Part shown: positions 34,641 through 46,811 of the stretch, one piece after another
Layout: every line of letters starts with the position of its first letter
How positions within the stretch are numbered: position 1 is the first letter of the stretch
Source of the DNA: Glycine soja
Lineage: Eukaryota; Streptophyta; Magnoliopsida; Fabales; Fabaceae
Assembly (NCBI RefSeq): GCF_004193775.1
Contig: NC_041020.1
Location: 7,881,198-7,945,197 of the forward strand
Reading direction: 5' to 3'
DNA length: 64,000 bases
Notes under the pieces: model-generated
What the model saw: the letters and a program-made list of their open reading frames with translations, nothing else
Database searches by the model: none
What the model was told of the DNA's origin: nothing
Position numbers and translations under genes: made by a program

Positions 34641-35302
34641 ATCCTACAAATATGTAACTTTTAACATAAATAACTTGTAAGCAACAACAACAAAAATTAA
34701 TCAAATTTTATAAAATGTTATTGGAGTTGTTGTGGTTACATTTGAGTTACAATGTTTGTTAAAGTAATTATGTTTATTAATCAATCTTATGCTTAATATT
34801 ATGTTTATTCTAACTTTTGTTTACTTCCCTATTTTTTAAGTGTTTATTGTAATGTTATGCTTACAACGATAAAAAAAAAGAGGAAAGATGAAGATTAAAT
34901 ATTTTACTCTTAAATGAAACAAAATTTGGGGTCCGACAAATTAGTTCAATGGAATGTACTAACATTTTGGTCCAAAAAATATTGACATTTTGGTCCAATG
35001 GTAACTTACTAACTTTGGTTCAATGGAAATATATGACATTTTACTCTAATGGAAAATTACTGACATTTTGATTGGTCCAATATTTACTAACATTTTGGTC
35101 TAATGACAACATACTAACATTTTCATCTCTTTGTATCTTATAGGCTTTTTTATTAACAGTAACATACAAAAGTTTATGGATGGGTGAATTTGTTGTTTTT
35201 TGCACTTTTGGAGACTAAAATTTGAATTTTCATCTTTCGAGTACAAATTTATCAGCAGTCTACGTATTCAAGGACGAAAATAACTATTTACCCTTGTTTA
35301 TT

Positions 35303-36068
35303 TTACAAAAATTAGGGGGGAAACAAAAAAATTTAAAAATAAATAAATTACATGCATGTTCTTATAAGGAGATAAAAAATTATAAATAATAATAATAACA
35401 ACAATAATAATAAGGTGATAGTTTTCTTTCCTAAATTAAAGACAATGAATGTTTCTCAATCTATTGGATTAAAGACTAACCTCACTCGTGATCATTCTTG
35501 GATTCCCCCATTAAATAAACATTCAATCTACTTGGTCAACTTTATGGGTTAAGGTGGTAGGCTCTGACTATGTTTAGCAAATCTAAATGAAAAATTAGTT
35601 GAAAGTTGAAAAGTTACTTGATAGTTAAAAACTAAAAGCTGAAAAACTAGCATATTAAATTATAAATGTTCAGTAAAAGTGATTGTTGAAGTAATTGAAA
35701 AGTGTAAAATGACAGAAAAATAATAAAACTATGATTTATTTGAAAAGTATAATAAGGAAAATAAATAAATATATTAAGGATAAAAATAAAAGAAAAATAT
35801 AGATAAAAACTAGAAGCTAGCTTTTTTTTATGCCAGACACTACTAAAAGAAGCTTGTTTATCAAATAGTTTTACACAAGTTTTTTAGTTAATAAAAAAAT
35901 ACTAAAAACTAACCAAAATGTCTTACCAAACATGACATTTAAATGATAGTTAGTTATAATAATTTATCACAGACTTGATAATTAATAATAATAATAATAA
36001 TACATTTTTAATAAATTATCAAAGAAATAATAATTAACAATTAACACATTATTATATAAAGGTCGAGA
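35303..36068. other. AT-rich intergenic DNA
   Basis: No gene was recognised. It contains 'aataata' microsatellite tracts near 35385 and 35985. Confidence 0.5.
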
Positions 36069-36076
36069 GTTTTAAG

Positions 36077-36755
36077 TAGAGTTGTTAAAACAAATCAATT
36101 CTACTTGTTGAATCATCCCACCTTATAAACAGGTTGATCCAACTCGGTTCTCTTTCTATTGAATCATGCAAATGTTTGGCCTAGCCTGTTTAAAACCTAG
36201 TCCATCACAGGTGGGTGGGTTAAACTGGCTAGTCCATTGACCCACCCAAAACTGAAAAACTCATTTTTTTAAAAAGAATAATCAACAAAAAATTATTTTT
36301 TTCAGAATTTTTTTGAATATTTAACATAATTTTGAATAATAAATTATATCATTATTTTAAAATTTCATCAAGCTAAAAAATATCAAAATACCTTACCATG
36401 GAATGGAGTGGGAGCCAAAATAGTCATAATAGTCAATAATAAAATAATCTTAAACAATATTACAAAACACAAATACTAAAAAGATAGGAAGTTTTGAACT
36501 TGTTGCTTTGAAGTGTAAAACAATATTACATTACAAATTACTAGAAAAATAGTAGAAAAACACAAATGTAATGATAGGCTTAACATTAGGTTAATTTTTA
36601 GGTGGGTCAGTCCCGACCCACCACAAGTTCAAGTCGTAGGTGAATCGGATTCAATTTCTTAACTATTTAAGCATTTTTCTTTTTTCTAGTGTACTGGGCC
36701 AAATCCATAGTAGACCGGATTGACCCACGAGTTCTAACTTATTTTGACAATTCTA
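36077..36755. mobile_element. hAT-type MITE (679 bp)
   Basis: The ends are tagagttgttaaaacaa and, on the minus strand, tagaattgtcaaaataa. Flanks gttttaag (36069-36076) and gtttaaag (36756-36763) make an 8-bp TSD with one mismatch. The interior has 'gacccacc' and 'ggtggg' phrases near both ends that extend the inverted repeat. Confidence 0.75.
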
Positions 36756-36763
36756 GTTTAAAG

Positions 36764-37604
36764 TGTAATTATGTTTTGATTAGTCTTGTAATTAGTGTAA
36801 ATGACTAAAACTTGTAGCAATATCTCAAGTTTAAATATACTTTTTATGGCAAACTTTTACCCAACAATTTGTTTATTTAAAAAATAAAAAACAATAATTA
36901 AAAATAAATAAAAACTTAAATATATTTTTAGTCTTTAACATATACTTGTGTTTTGTTTTTTTAAAAAAAAAACATTTGCTTCACTTTTGTTCATTATAAA
37001 ATTATTATTTTTTATTTTTATTTTATTTTCATCCTTCTAATGCATTTATTTTCTTATTTTAGTCCCAATAATATGTAAATTATTTTTTTTAGTCCTTATC
37101 AAATATTTTTCAAATCAACTTACATTCAAGTCTCAATTCTATTTTTGAAAGTATAACTTGTTGTCACTCTTGTCCCTAAAATGTAAAAATATTAAAATTA
37201 CTAAAATGACCCCTAAAGAGTAAAACATTTTTACATTAGTTAAAGCTTACAGACTAACCTAGGTGGCACATTAAGTATGTGTGTGGCATCTCTGGCTCCC
37301 ACATGATAGTCCATGTCATGCATGGTTTAATCACTTTGACTAGAGTGACTATTATTTTGGTTTTTTCTTTTGTGCATTCTTTCTAAAGAATGTAGCAATG
37401 CAATCCCTAACGTGGCTCACTCGCATTCGTCTATGTGTCCTTAGCTTCCACGTCAACAAGTGATCTTCACTTTCAGAGATTGTATGCTTTCCAAGGGCAT
37501 GTTTACAATCTTTGTAAAAATGATTATTTTAATTCTAACATTGTTCTTAAAATTATACTAAATATTGAATGTTTCAAATTAAGTTTTAAGAAAACTAAAT
37601 CTCT
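36764..37604. other. AT-rich intergenic DNA
   Basis: No gene or element boundary was recognised. Confidence 0.45.
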
Positions 37605-38794
37605 TAGGGTGTGTTTGGTTTATATTTTCATTTTCTGAAAACCGTTTTCATTTTCAAAAGATTAAAATTCTGAACACATGTTTGGTTTGACTTCTTATTT
37701 TCTGTTTTCAGGAAATAAAAATACTGAAAATTTATGATATGTTAACTTCTTGTATTTTTTGTATTTTTAAATTTGCTTAAAATTATAAGCTTTGCCACAT
37801 TTTCATTGTAACCAAAACGAAATTTCTGTTTTGAACTGAAAACACTAAAAATGAAAATTTATGGGGGTGTTTGGTTTGGTTGTTTTTTGTTTTCATTTTC
37901 ACTTAAAACAGAAAACGATGATGAAAATGTGTTTGGTTTGATTTCTGAAAACATTTTCAGTGAAAATGAAAACAATAAGGTGTGTTTGATTTGCATTTTC
38001 ATTTCCTGTTTTCATTTTTTTAAAACTGTTTTCATTTTCAAAAGATTTGAATTCTGAAAACATGTTTGGTTTGATTTTTTGTTTTCTGTTTTCATGAAAT
38101 AAAAATACTGAAAATTTATGATATATTGACTTATTGTCTTTTTGTATTTTAAGATTTGCTTAAAACTACATTCATGGTCACCGCAATTTCATTTTAATCG
38201 AAATGAGGTTTCTGTTCTCAATTGAAAACACTGAAAACGAAAATTTATTGCTTTCATTTTCTAGTTGTTTCCTGTTTTCATTTTCACTGAAAATGTTTTC
38301 AGAAATCAAACCAAACACATTTTCATCATCGTTTTCTGTTTTAAGTGAAAATGAAAACAGAAAACAACCAAACCAAACACCCCCTAAATTTTCATTTTCA
38401 GTGTTTTCAATTGAGAACAAAAATCTCATTTCGATTAAAATGAAATTGCGGTGACCATGAATGTAGTTTTAAGCAAATCTTAAAATACAAAAAGACAATA
38501 AGTCAATATATCATAAATTTTCAGTATTTTTATTTCATGAAAACAGAAAACAAGAAATCAAACCAAACATGTTTTCAGAATTCAAATATTTTGAAAATGA
38601 AAACAGTTTTCAAAAAATGAAAACAGAAAATGAAAATGCAAATCAAACACATCCTATTATTTTCATTTTCTAGTTATTTTTTGTTTTCATTTTCATTGAA
38701 AATGTTTTCAAAAATTCAACTAAACATATTTTTATCATCATTTACTGTTTTCACTAAAAATAAAAACAGAAAACAATCAAATCAAACATTCCTT
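37605..38794. mobile_element. Cluster of inverted Tourist-like MITEs
   Basis: The outer ends are gggtgtgtttggttt and, on the minus strand, ggaatgtttgatttg, flanked by tta on both sides, as in PIF/Harbinger Tourist elements. Within lie a second inverted pair (ggtgtgtttgatttgc near 37980 against its complement near 38640) and a third (gggggtgtttggtttgg near 37863 against its complement near 38385). Because of the inversion, the two strands encode almost the same frame (38178-38429 minus and 38203-38454 plus). The sequence is dominated by 'ttttcattttc' and 'gaaaac'. Confidence 0.7.
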
Positions 38795-38954
38795 ATTTTC
38801 CCCAATGTTTCTCGTACATCCGTTATTTTCCCGAATGTTTCTCGTTTCCATCCTTTCAAAAGATCTAGGGTTCATCCGAGGAATCATCTCTCCATATTAT
38901 TTTACAATAACACTCATCGCGCGTTCGACATTTGGATTCCTATATTTTGTCGAT

Positions 38955-39240
38955 GTTAACCTCGGTGTGGAAGAAGCCATTTTTCATGACCTCAATCTTG
39001 CTTGGTATAATGGTTATAGAAAAGTGATTTGTGAAACTGATTCTTGCACTGCTATTCAGTTGTTATCACATGCTAATTTCCAATTTCACCTATTATTGGA
39101 GCGTTGATCAATCATATTAGAGTCATTATGCATAGACAGTGGAGTTGGGTCTTCAACATGTGAATAGAGAAAACCAATGGCACCAATTTAGTTAGAGAAA
39201 GCTCTTCTTCTTTGAGCAACTTTAGCTGTGGTTACTTTAG
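38955..39240 (+). pseudogene. RNase H-like fragment of a retroelement
   Basis: The plus strand reads 'GVEEAIFHDLNLAWYNGYRK', then 'VICETDSCTAIQLL', typical of plant RNase H-like (RVT_3) domains where E and D are metal ligands. After 39107 the frame shifts and continues with 'HIRVIMHRQWSWVFN' and then a stop. No reverse transcriptase is adjacent. Likely the tail of a decayed LINE or a domesticated-type RNase H pseudogene. Confidence 0.6.
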
Positions 39241-40216
39241 AAAATATTCTTATCCATAAATATTAATGATTAATTTTTGTTAGTTAGAGGAATTGAATAT
39301 GTGATTTATTTTCTTTTTCTTTCTTCCTTAGTCAAGTCACTTAAAATTTCTTGGTTGTTAGTTAATGATCTCATTATAGTTTATTTGCATGAGCAGTTTA
39401 TTTTATTTTATTTTTTTCTTTTTCAATGATAAAAAAAAATAAAATCCCATTGTCTTTAAAATATCATTATTATTATAATTAAACTATCAAATTCCAATTT
39501 AAATCAAATCAAATAAGATTTTTATATATTTTTATATTAAGTCATTAAAATAAAATAGATCTAATTTACATAATTGAATAATTATATATTTATTTCATAT
39601 TTTTACAGAAATTAAAAATATTTGTTAATAAAAACTTTAAATTTTGTCTACATAAATTTTAAAATCAAACATGCAACTTGCAAGTAATCAAAGAAAAATA
39701 CAATAAAGCTAAAAAAACAAATACAATTATATTACCCTAGGGGTGTTCTAAGATCTGATTTGATCAATTTTAAAAAAAAAATCATCTAATTCAATCATTT
39801 TGTTTTTCTTAATTTATTATTCAGTTGATATAATTTAAATTTTTAATCTGATTGAATCCAATCTAATTTAAAGCGGTTTGAATTTGACCAATTTTTTGTT
39901 TTAATCCTACTTTTTTTAGAAAATATTAAATAAAATGTAAGATATATAATAAACTTAATAAAAAATAATTTAAAATATCAAATATCTTATTTATATTTCA
40001 TTATATAACCAATAATATTAATAATATTTACTATCTTAACTCAGATAATTAGTAAAAATATCTTTAATTAAATATATTTTTCATAAATAGATATTAGTTA
40101 TATATATACATATATGATGATTTTATAAATATACTAATGTAAAAACTTGTGATTAGGTTTATAATTTACAAATTTTTATATTATTATAATTTTTAATATA
40201 TTTTTAATATCTTTTT

Positions 40217-40252
<36 letters not shown>

Positions 40253-40495
40253 GTTCATGTATACTTGCAAGCATATTAATCACATTTCTTAAAAAAATAA
40301 AATAAAAAATAAATTAAATCAAAAGCAAATAAATATAAAAATTAATTTGTTTTACCCTTTGATTATTCATAATATATATTCAATATTTAAAGAAATAATT
40401 GAATTTTCAAAAATATTAATTGCCTTGGTCACCAACATAAATCTTAAATCAAAATAAATTATATATACCAATTTTTTTAAGTAAATGAGTTTAAT
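39241..40495. other. Very AT-rich intergenic DNA
   Basis: No gene was seen. It contains a (TA)n microsatellite at 40219-40249 and a 'taggggtgttc' phrase near 39738 that resembles a hAT MITE end without a visible partner. Confidence 0.5.
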
Positions 40496-40603
40496 TTTAG
40501 GGTAAACCAGAAGAGATCGGCTATTCTGAACACCCCCTATGTTACCCTTACCAACCAGTGCATCTAAAATTAGGGTAAACCTGAACGTTCTTCTCAGTGT
40601 TCC

Positions 40604-40611
40604 TTATAAAA
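40604..40611 (+). promoter_or_regulatory. RPS7: Putative TATA box of RPS7
   Basis: ttataaaa lies about 75 bp upstream of the first splice donor. It is followed by a pyrimidine-rich tract (cctcctttttctttctctcg) typical of leaders of translation-related genes. Two 'ttagggtaaacc' phrases upstream (40497 and 40570) resemble inverted telo-box elements common in ribosomal protein promoters. Confidence 0.5.
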
Positions 40612-40634
40612 CCCTTGTAAGCGCCTCCTTTTTC

Positions 40635-40683
40635 TTTCTCTCGTTCCTGCTGAAGCAGAAGGGTTCCTCACTCTCTTCATCTG
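40635..40683 (+). other. RPS7: RPS7 5' untranslated exon (approximate)
   Basis: The leader ends in cttcatctg/gtattc at 40683, a plausible splice donor. The next exon starts at 41671 after gaaacag, ten bases before the ATG. The transcription start is estimated from the TATA position only. Confidence 0.5.
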
Positions 40684-41081
40684 GTATTCAACTATTTTCT
40701 CTCGCTTTGCTTGTTCCCCATTTTCTCTCTTCAATTTTTCCATCGCTTAATTTGCTTCTGATTATCACCAGTTTTAATTTATAATGATTTTGAACCAATC
40801 CACAATTTTCCTGACAATCCCTTAAAATTTGTGTTTTAAATTTCAGATTTTGATTGGTTTGAATTGATTTCTGATAGTTGTTTTTTATTGGAACTACGGG
40901 CTTGATCATTTGTTCATACATCATTGTTGGAGCAATGTAATGTTTGCATCGGGAATGTGTTGGTGAGAGCATAATAGGAATTAATCTTAGTCATGATTAT
41001 ATATTCCTTCGAGTTTATTGTTCAGTTTCTGGATTTGGGAATGCTGATCTTTTGTCTGTTAGCTCAGCAAGTGAGAGTTAA

Positions 41082-41082
<1 letters not shown>

Positions 41083-41139
<57 letters not shown>
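41083..41139. repeat. (TG)n(GA)n microsatellite in the RPS7 leader intron
   Basis: About 16 TG units followed by about 13 GA units in the first intron. Confidence 0.95.
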
Positions 41140-41680
41140 AAACTGTTTCAGTTGTTGACATTGTTTCATATGGTGAAAATTCTAAGATTGGTGGTGATCT
41201 TTTCCTTTTGGTTTGTGATTTCTATATTCTTAATTATGCAGCTTTTAAATTTCTCTACCCTTGTAACCCTATGAGTTTTGTTTGGGTTGCCACTTTCTCA
41301 TTCACAATATTCTTAATTATGCAGCTTTTAAATTTCTCTATCCACTCTGACTCAGTAAGTTAGAATTAAAGATAAGAAACAAGAGAGAGGAAGCGGGGAG
41401 GTGGAAAACTGTTTTAGTTGTTACACTGTTTCATTTATATGTCTTCTTTAATGAAAATTATGAAATTGGTGGTGATTTTTTCCTTTTTGTTAATGATTTC
41501 TATATTCTTAATTATGCAATTTCTAAATTTCCTTGTCCTTGTAACCGTATGAATATTGGGTTGGGTTGTCCTTTATCGTGTAATAGGATTTTGGAAATCA
41601 TGTTCACTGTGATTCTTATTTTTATTTATTAAGCAAAGGTTCTGATAGTGGCCCTTATGTCATGAAACAGATTGAACAAA

Positions 41681-42696
41681 ATGTACACCTCGAGGAAGAA
41701 AATTCACAAGGATAAGGATGCCGAGCCCACTGAATTTGAGGAGACAGTTGGACAGGTTATAGCCCTTTTCTGTTTCTTTAGAGTGAATTGATTTCATAAA
41801 TTCAAGATTCTCCTTTATATTGAAACTCTGTTATTTGATGCCTGTGCAGTACTTGTTCGACTTGGAGAACACCAATCAGGATCTGAAAAGTGACTTGAAA
41901 GATCTCTACATAAACCAAGCTATGTAAGGATATTGTGAATGATCAATGATGAATTGATGGATGTTTGGTTTTAAAAAATTTCTCATTGTCAGGACAATTT
42001 ATTTCATGCAGTCAAATGGATGTGGCTGGTAATCGCAAGGCTGTAGTCATCTATGTGCCTTTCAGATTGAGGAAGGCATTCCGCAAGATTCATCTTCGAC
42101 TTGTCAGAGAGTTGGAGAAGAAGTTTAGTGGGAAGGTTGTATTTTACTGCAATGTTACTTGACTTGATATGAAATTAGTTGATCTTTGGTTTTCTTTTCA
42201 ATGTTTTTCCATAATGTATTTGTTTACCCTATCACATTAATGTGGTTATAGTGAGTTCCTGGATCAACTATTTGTATCAACTGAAGATTATCAAATGACA
42301 GGATGTTGTCTTGATTGCCACAAGGAGGATCGTGCGACCGCCAAAGAAAGGCTCTGCTGTTCAGCGACCCCGAACCCGCACTTTGACCGCTGTCCATGAT
42401 GCCATGCTGGAGGATGTTGTGTATCCTGCAGAGATTGTTGGCAAACGGGCCAGATATAGAATTGATGGCTCAAAAATAATGAAGGTGAGTGTTTGTGATG
42501 TTGATGTTAGTTTAAATGTCCTTTAATTTTTGTTTCCCATATAAATTTAAAGTTTTTCCTTTTGTATCAATTTAAGGTTTTCTTGGACCCCAAGGAGCGC
42601 AACAACACTGAGTACAAGCTGGAGACCTTTTCTGGAGTTTACAGGAAGCTTACTGGAAAAGATGTAGTATTTGAGTATCCAATCTCAGAAGCCTGA
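41681..42696 (+). CDS. RPS7: 40S ribosomal protein S7 (eS7)
   Basis: Five coding exons, 41681-41755, 41850-41923, 42012-42135, 42302-42484 and 42577-42696, join through GT-AG introns into 191 codons, the usual plant eS7 length. The product starts [13 protein letters not shown], has '[20 protein letters not shown]' and '[20 protein letters not shown]' in the middle, and ends [11 protein letters not shown]. eS7 is a structural protein of the cytosolic small ribosomal subunit and takes part in 18S rRNA maturation. An untranslated first exon and a roughly 1-kb leader intron precede it. No damage is seen. A partial indel-ridden copy lies at 63129-63702. Confidence 0.96.
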
Positions 42697-44156
42697 GATG
42701 CTGCTGCTTGGTTTAATGGAGTATTGTTTTTTTGGCAGATTTTTCTGTTAGAATTACATATTTATGTTAAACAATAACCAAAATTTTGACTTCTGGAATT
42801 TTATTTGATGCTTCTTCACCTTGATGACATTAAAATCACCAAGGGAGAGTATTTTCTGTGGCTATACTTGGATTTAGATTGGTTTTCCTTTAGGATAAAT
42901 ATTGAACCTTGGCTTTATTTGTTACACGAGTGTTGTGTTGTCCACAGTGCATATTTGGTTGGGGTTTCTTTTGGAAAAATAATTTGAATCAAACATAACG
43001 GAATTTCTTGTGCTATTAGATGTGTGTCCTAGGAGTGATTCAAGAGTTTTGATAGTCATTCCATTCCAATTATATCTTGAAACGTGGAATGGACGTTAGA
43101 GTTATGTTCTGAAAAGAATATTGTGCAGTGTTGACAACCCATTTCACTCATCCATTTGTATCCCCAATGATTAAACCATTGTAGTTTGTTAGTGATTTTG
43201 TAACGTCAAACATAGCTACCGAGGCACCAAAATGAAAATAAAAATCCAGATATGGAAAAAGTGGCATTTTGAATTACAACCCAGACTCTGGCTGGTCTGA
43301 CAAGGTGACCGGGAACTAAATTAGATTAGTTTGTCATAGAATGAGTCTACTTGTGTCTATGAAAATGATGTAGGAAAACATATATAATAAATATTTGTAT
43401 ACCTTCACCTCCCCTTTGGTTTGTGAGGAAAGAAAACCTGTGTATTTTTTATTTTCTTTTCACGGCTCTTTGAGGAAAATCTAGATTCTAATACCTTCTT
43501 CAATTACAGCCTGCTTTCCTATTCTTGGTCAGTATTCCCAGCAAGTCTTATTATGTAATAAATTCCAGAGAAAAAATAATTGGATTCTTGTTCAGACAAA
43601 ACAACTTTTTTACGTCAAACGATTTTTTTTTTTTTGAAAAACCTACTTTTTGAGTTTGTGTAGTTTCTTGATGTGTGACCAATGCTCGAACTCGAAGACA
43701 TGGAACCAAAATCACTATATTACTTCTAATTTTCACGTTTTTTATCCACTGTATGAATTCTCGATGAAGATCAAAAAACACATTAAAATAAACTTGTTCA
43801 ACAAATAAACTTATTTTTCTTCTTTAATATTGTCTGTTTATTGTTACAAACTTATAATTGTATGCAGAGTTTAATGATTCTTCTTGATTGAAAAAGTTTT
43901 AAATGATATTTTGCATAATATTCGTAGTTAGTTACATCACGAATTTATCTAGACATAAAAAAATAGGCATACAATTGAAAAGACTTTTATGATATAAGAA
44001 AAATATAAGACAATGCAACTCTCTTAATGCACACTCTCTTAATGCACTTTTTCTCTATCTATAATGTGTTTCAATTATTCTTGAATGTACAATACTAATA
44101 TATGTACACAATTACATGATTGGCTCTCAAAAAATATGTTATGAGTCATAGTCACA
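42697..44156. other. RPS7 3' region and spacer
   Basis: The first 200-300 bp should be the RPS7 3' untranslated region, with 'ttaaacaataacc' near 42770. No other gene was recognised up to the last exon of the isomerase-like gene. Confidence 0.5.
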
Positions 44157-46130
44157 TTAGGAAGCTTGAAAGAATGTGCTATTAACCCCGGTCCTAAATA
44201 GATGCAACCGAGATGCACTAGTAACAGTTATCTCAGTGTTGGCAGCCACAAAAAGAACATCCCCTTCAGTGATTGTATACCCTTTTGGTGATTATGTATT
44301 GATCATCATTCCTTCCCCAACTGTGACCAAAAAGATAGAAGGACCAGGAACTGCTGGGAACACTACCGTTTCCCCTTGAGGAAGAATACAACAATCAATC
44401 TCAAATTCAACAGATGTAAGAAAATTGTTATCTTAAAAAAAAAAAATTGCTTTTAGTTTCTATACATTATCATGACTTTGTTTAATTTTGGTCCTTTTTT
44501 TGTGTGTTTGTGTTAGTTATTTTTAAAAATATTAAAATTTATGAAAATCAAATAAAAATTAAAATTAAAAGACTAATGACATCAAGTATGAGTCCTGCTT
44601 ATTTATAGCCCCATACAAGAATGTTTCCTTCCTGAAGAAAAATCATTGTAAAATCACAGCAGATCATAGATGGCATATCATAAAAAACTTCCATATCATA
44701 GAATTGGAAAAAACATTTCTAATTTTCCACCTCTATTTCAAACTTTAACCATTATACTCAAGTAGTTTGCTCTATTACAAAACTAACAAGAAATAAATTT
44801 TTGTACCTACTCTATTTTATACCTTCTTATCTGTCAGAAAGAAATCTCCATGAAGCTATGCATTTTACAATTAAAAAAAAAGTTCCATAGATGTTTTAGT
44901 TATCTAATGAAAAATGTAAACTGCATATGCCTCAGCCAAGTGACCAGGGGTGTACAAGGATGAAATTCATGGTTTAACAAGTCGCCGTAGAAAATTTGAC
45001 ACATCTTATATATCAGAATCTTATGTGTGTATGGAAGTGTAACCATAGCAAACAGTATAGTCCTAGAAAATTGCATATCATTGAATGAAATTTAGATGCA
45101 CTTCCTTGAATTTTTTTGTGTTGTTTTCCAATCAGATTTGGAATTTCACCTTAGTAACTTATATTAACATTTAAAACAAACATTTACTGAGCAAATAATT
45201 AACCAAGATGAAATTCCAATTCGATTTGAAAACAACACCTGAAACATCTAAGGAACTTCATTTAAATTTTGTCCTTTATCATTTACCTGTTTGTATGTGA
45301 GCATGGAACAAAGAGTCTGGACATCTCTGTGTTTGGGAGTGAGGCCAGCTCTTACAACATTGTCAGAAGTTGCCTTGCATGCAATGCACTCACCATAGAT
45401 ATATGCATGAGGTTCATTTGCTCCAAGGAATAAGGCTTCGTCCGGAGCGAGTTTCACATGGTTAAGAAAGAAGGCTGCTATGACACCAACATCAGATGGA
45501 TATTGCTTTTCCAACCACAGTACCAGTTGCTCCTTATCTGTCAACTGCCTCACCCAATGATGCAAAAAATAAAAATATTATTGTATTGATTAATCACTTT
45601 AGCAACATGTGTGTGTTAACAAAGAAATAATACATAAATTATTGTTTCATAGTAGCAACTTAAAGAGTTTAATGCATCTGAATTCTGAAATATGATCCCA
45701 TTCCCAGCTGCATATTAGAGCTGCCACAATATGTTATATTCAATACAGTAAACAATTTTAAAAAAATAGAGGAAACAGGAGCAAGGAGATAAAAATTGAT
45801 TGCACATTAAGTAGTATGTGTAGCTGTTCACCACAAATATTATGACAAAGAAGATTATAAACCAATATCTGTTGGTCTAACTGGGTTCATTTTCCTTATG
45901 CAATGTTTCAGATTTGAGTATTTTTAATGAAAAAAATAGGCACTGAGAGAGTTTTATCCCCTACCACTACAAGTAAAGAATTGCCTTTTAATATTAAAAA
46001 TTGGATCACTACAATGAAGAAATCAGTTACTAAATCAATTAGTAACTGAATTAAGACTGATTCAAAACGGATACTAAAACACTAATTGCTAAGATTTAGC
46101 AACCAACTCAACAACTAATGAACCCACTCC

Positions 46131-46230
46131 GGACTCCGGTCAATGTCAGGCCGTTGGCCTGGTGGTAGGAGGTTTGTGGTAATATGCATAAGGTTATACG
46201 TTTGAACCTTAGTGCGACCATAGTATACCA
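46131..46230 (-). repeat. Possible tRNA-derived SINE head
   Basis: 'ggcctggtggtaggagg' resembles a pol III A box, and 'gtttgaacc' about 40 bp on resembles a B box. It lies in an intron of the isomerase-like gene. No poly(A) tail or TSD was resolved; strand is uncertain. Confidence 0.3.
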
Positions 46231-46240
46231 ACTAAAAAAC

Positions 46241-46811
46241 TTAGTGATTGATTTAGTGTTTGATTTAGCAACCACTTTTTTAATAACTGATATATCATTA
46301 TAGTAATCAATACTAGAGACTGATATAGCAACCAATTACCTCATTTTAGCTACAAAATTTGTTTCATATGCACAAATAATATAATTTAATATTCAAATAA
46401 ATCAGGTGGAGAAAAGGACTAAGACACACAGATTTAGTGATTGATTTAGTGTTTGATTTAGCAACCACTTTTAATAACTGATATATCATTATAGTAATGA
46501 ATACTAGAGACTGATATAGCAACCAATTACCTCATTTTAGCTACAACATTTGTTTCATATGCACAAATAATATAATTTATTATTCAAATAAATCAGGTGG
46601 AGAAAAGGATTAAGACACAGATTTAGTGATTGATTTAGTGTTTGATTTAGTAACCACTTTTAATAACTGATATATCATTATAGCAATAAATACTAGAGAC
46701 TGATATAGCAACCAATTACCTCACTTTAGCTACAACATTTGTTTCATATGCACAAATAATATAATGTAATATTCAAATAATTCAGGGTGGAGAAAAGGAC
46801 TAAGACACACA
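46241..46811. repeat. Three-copy tandem repeat, period about 190 bp
   Basis: Units start 'ttagtgattgattta' at 46241, 46434 and 46623. Each contains 'ataactgatatatcattata', 'agcaaccaattacctca' and 'catatgcacaaataatataa'. It is intronic and repeated in copy 2 at about 56774-57330. Confidence 0.9.

Larger units (their letters stand above)
26293..35293. mobile_element. Mutator-like element 2 with long TIRs, heavily invaded
   Basis: The ends read gggtaaata inward on both sides. Flanks ttctttatt (26284-26292) and ttgtttatt (35294-35302) form a 9-bp TSD with one mismatch. The TIRs are long, about 26293-26990 and 34735-35293. Both contain repeated 'gaccaaaatgtcagtaa'-type phrases and the shared stretch 'tattttttaagtgtttattg' in opposite orientation. 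Total length is 9,001 bp, mostly later insertions: a hAT MITE, a solo LTR, gypsy fragments and a 3.9-kb LTR-type element. No MULE transposase remains. The left end is about 256 bp upstream of the MTP12-like ATG, inside its likely promoter. Confidence 0.8.

Noticed and set aside
38178..38454. Overlapping frames on both strands starting MRFLFSIENTENENL
   Set aside because: Produced by the inverted MITE arms, low complexity.
42291..42473. Minus-strand frame of 60 codons, repeated near 63246
   Set aside because: Antisense shadow of RPS7 exon 5.
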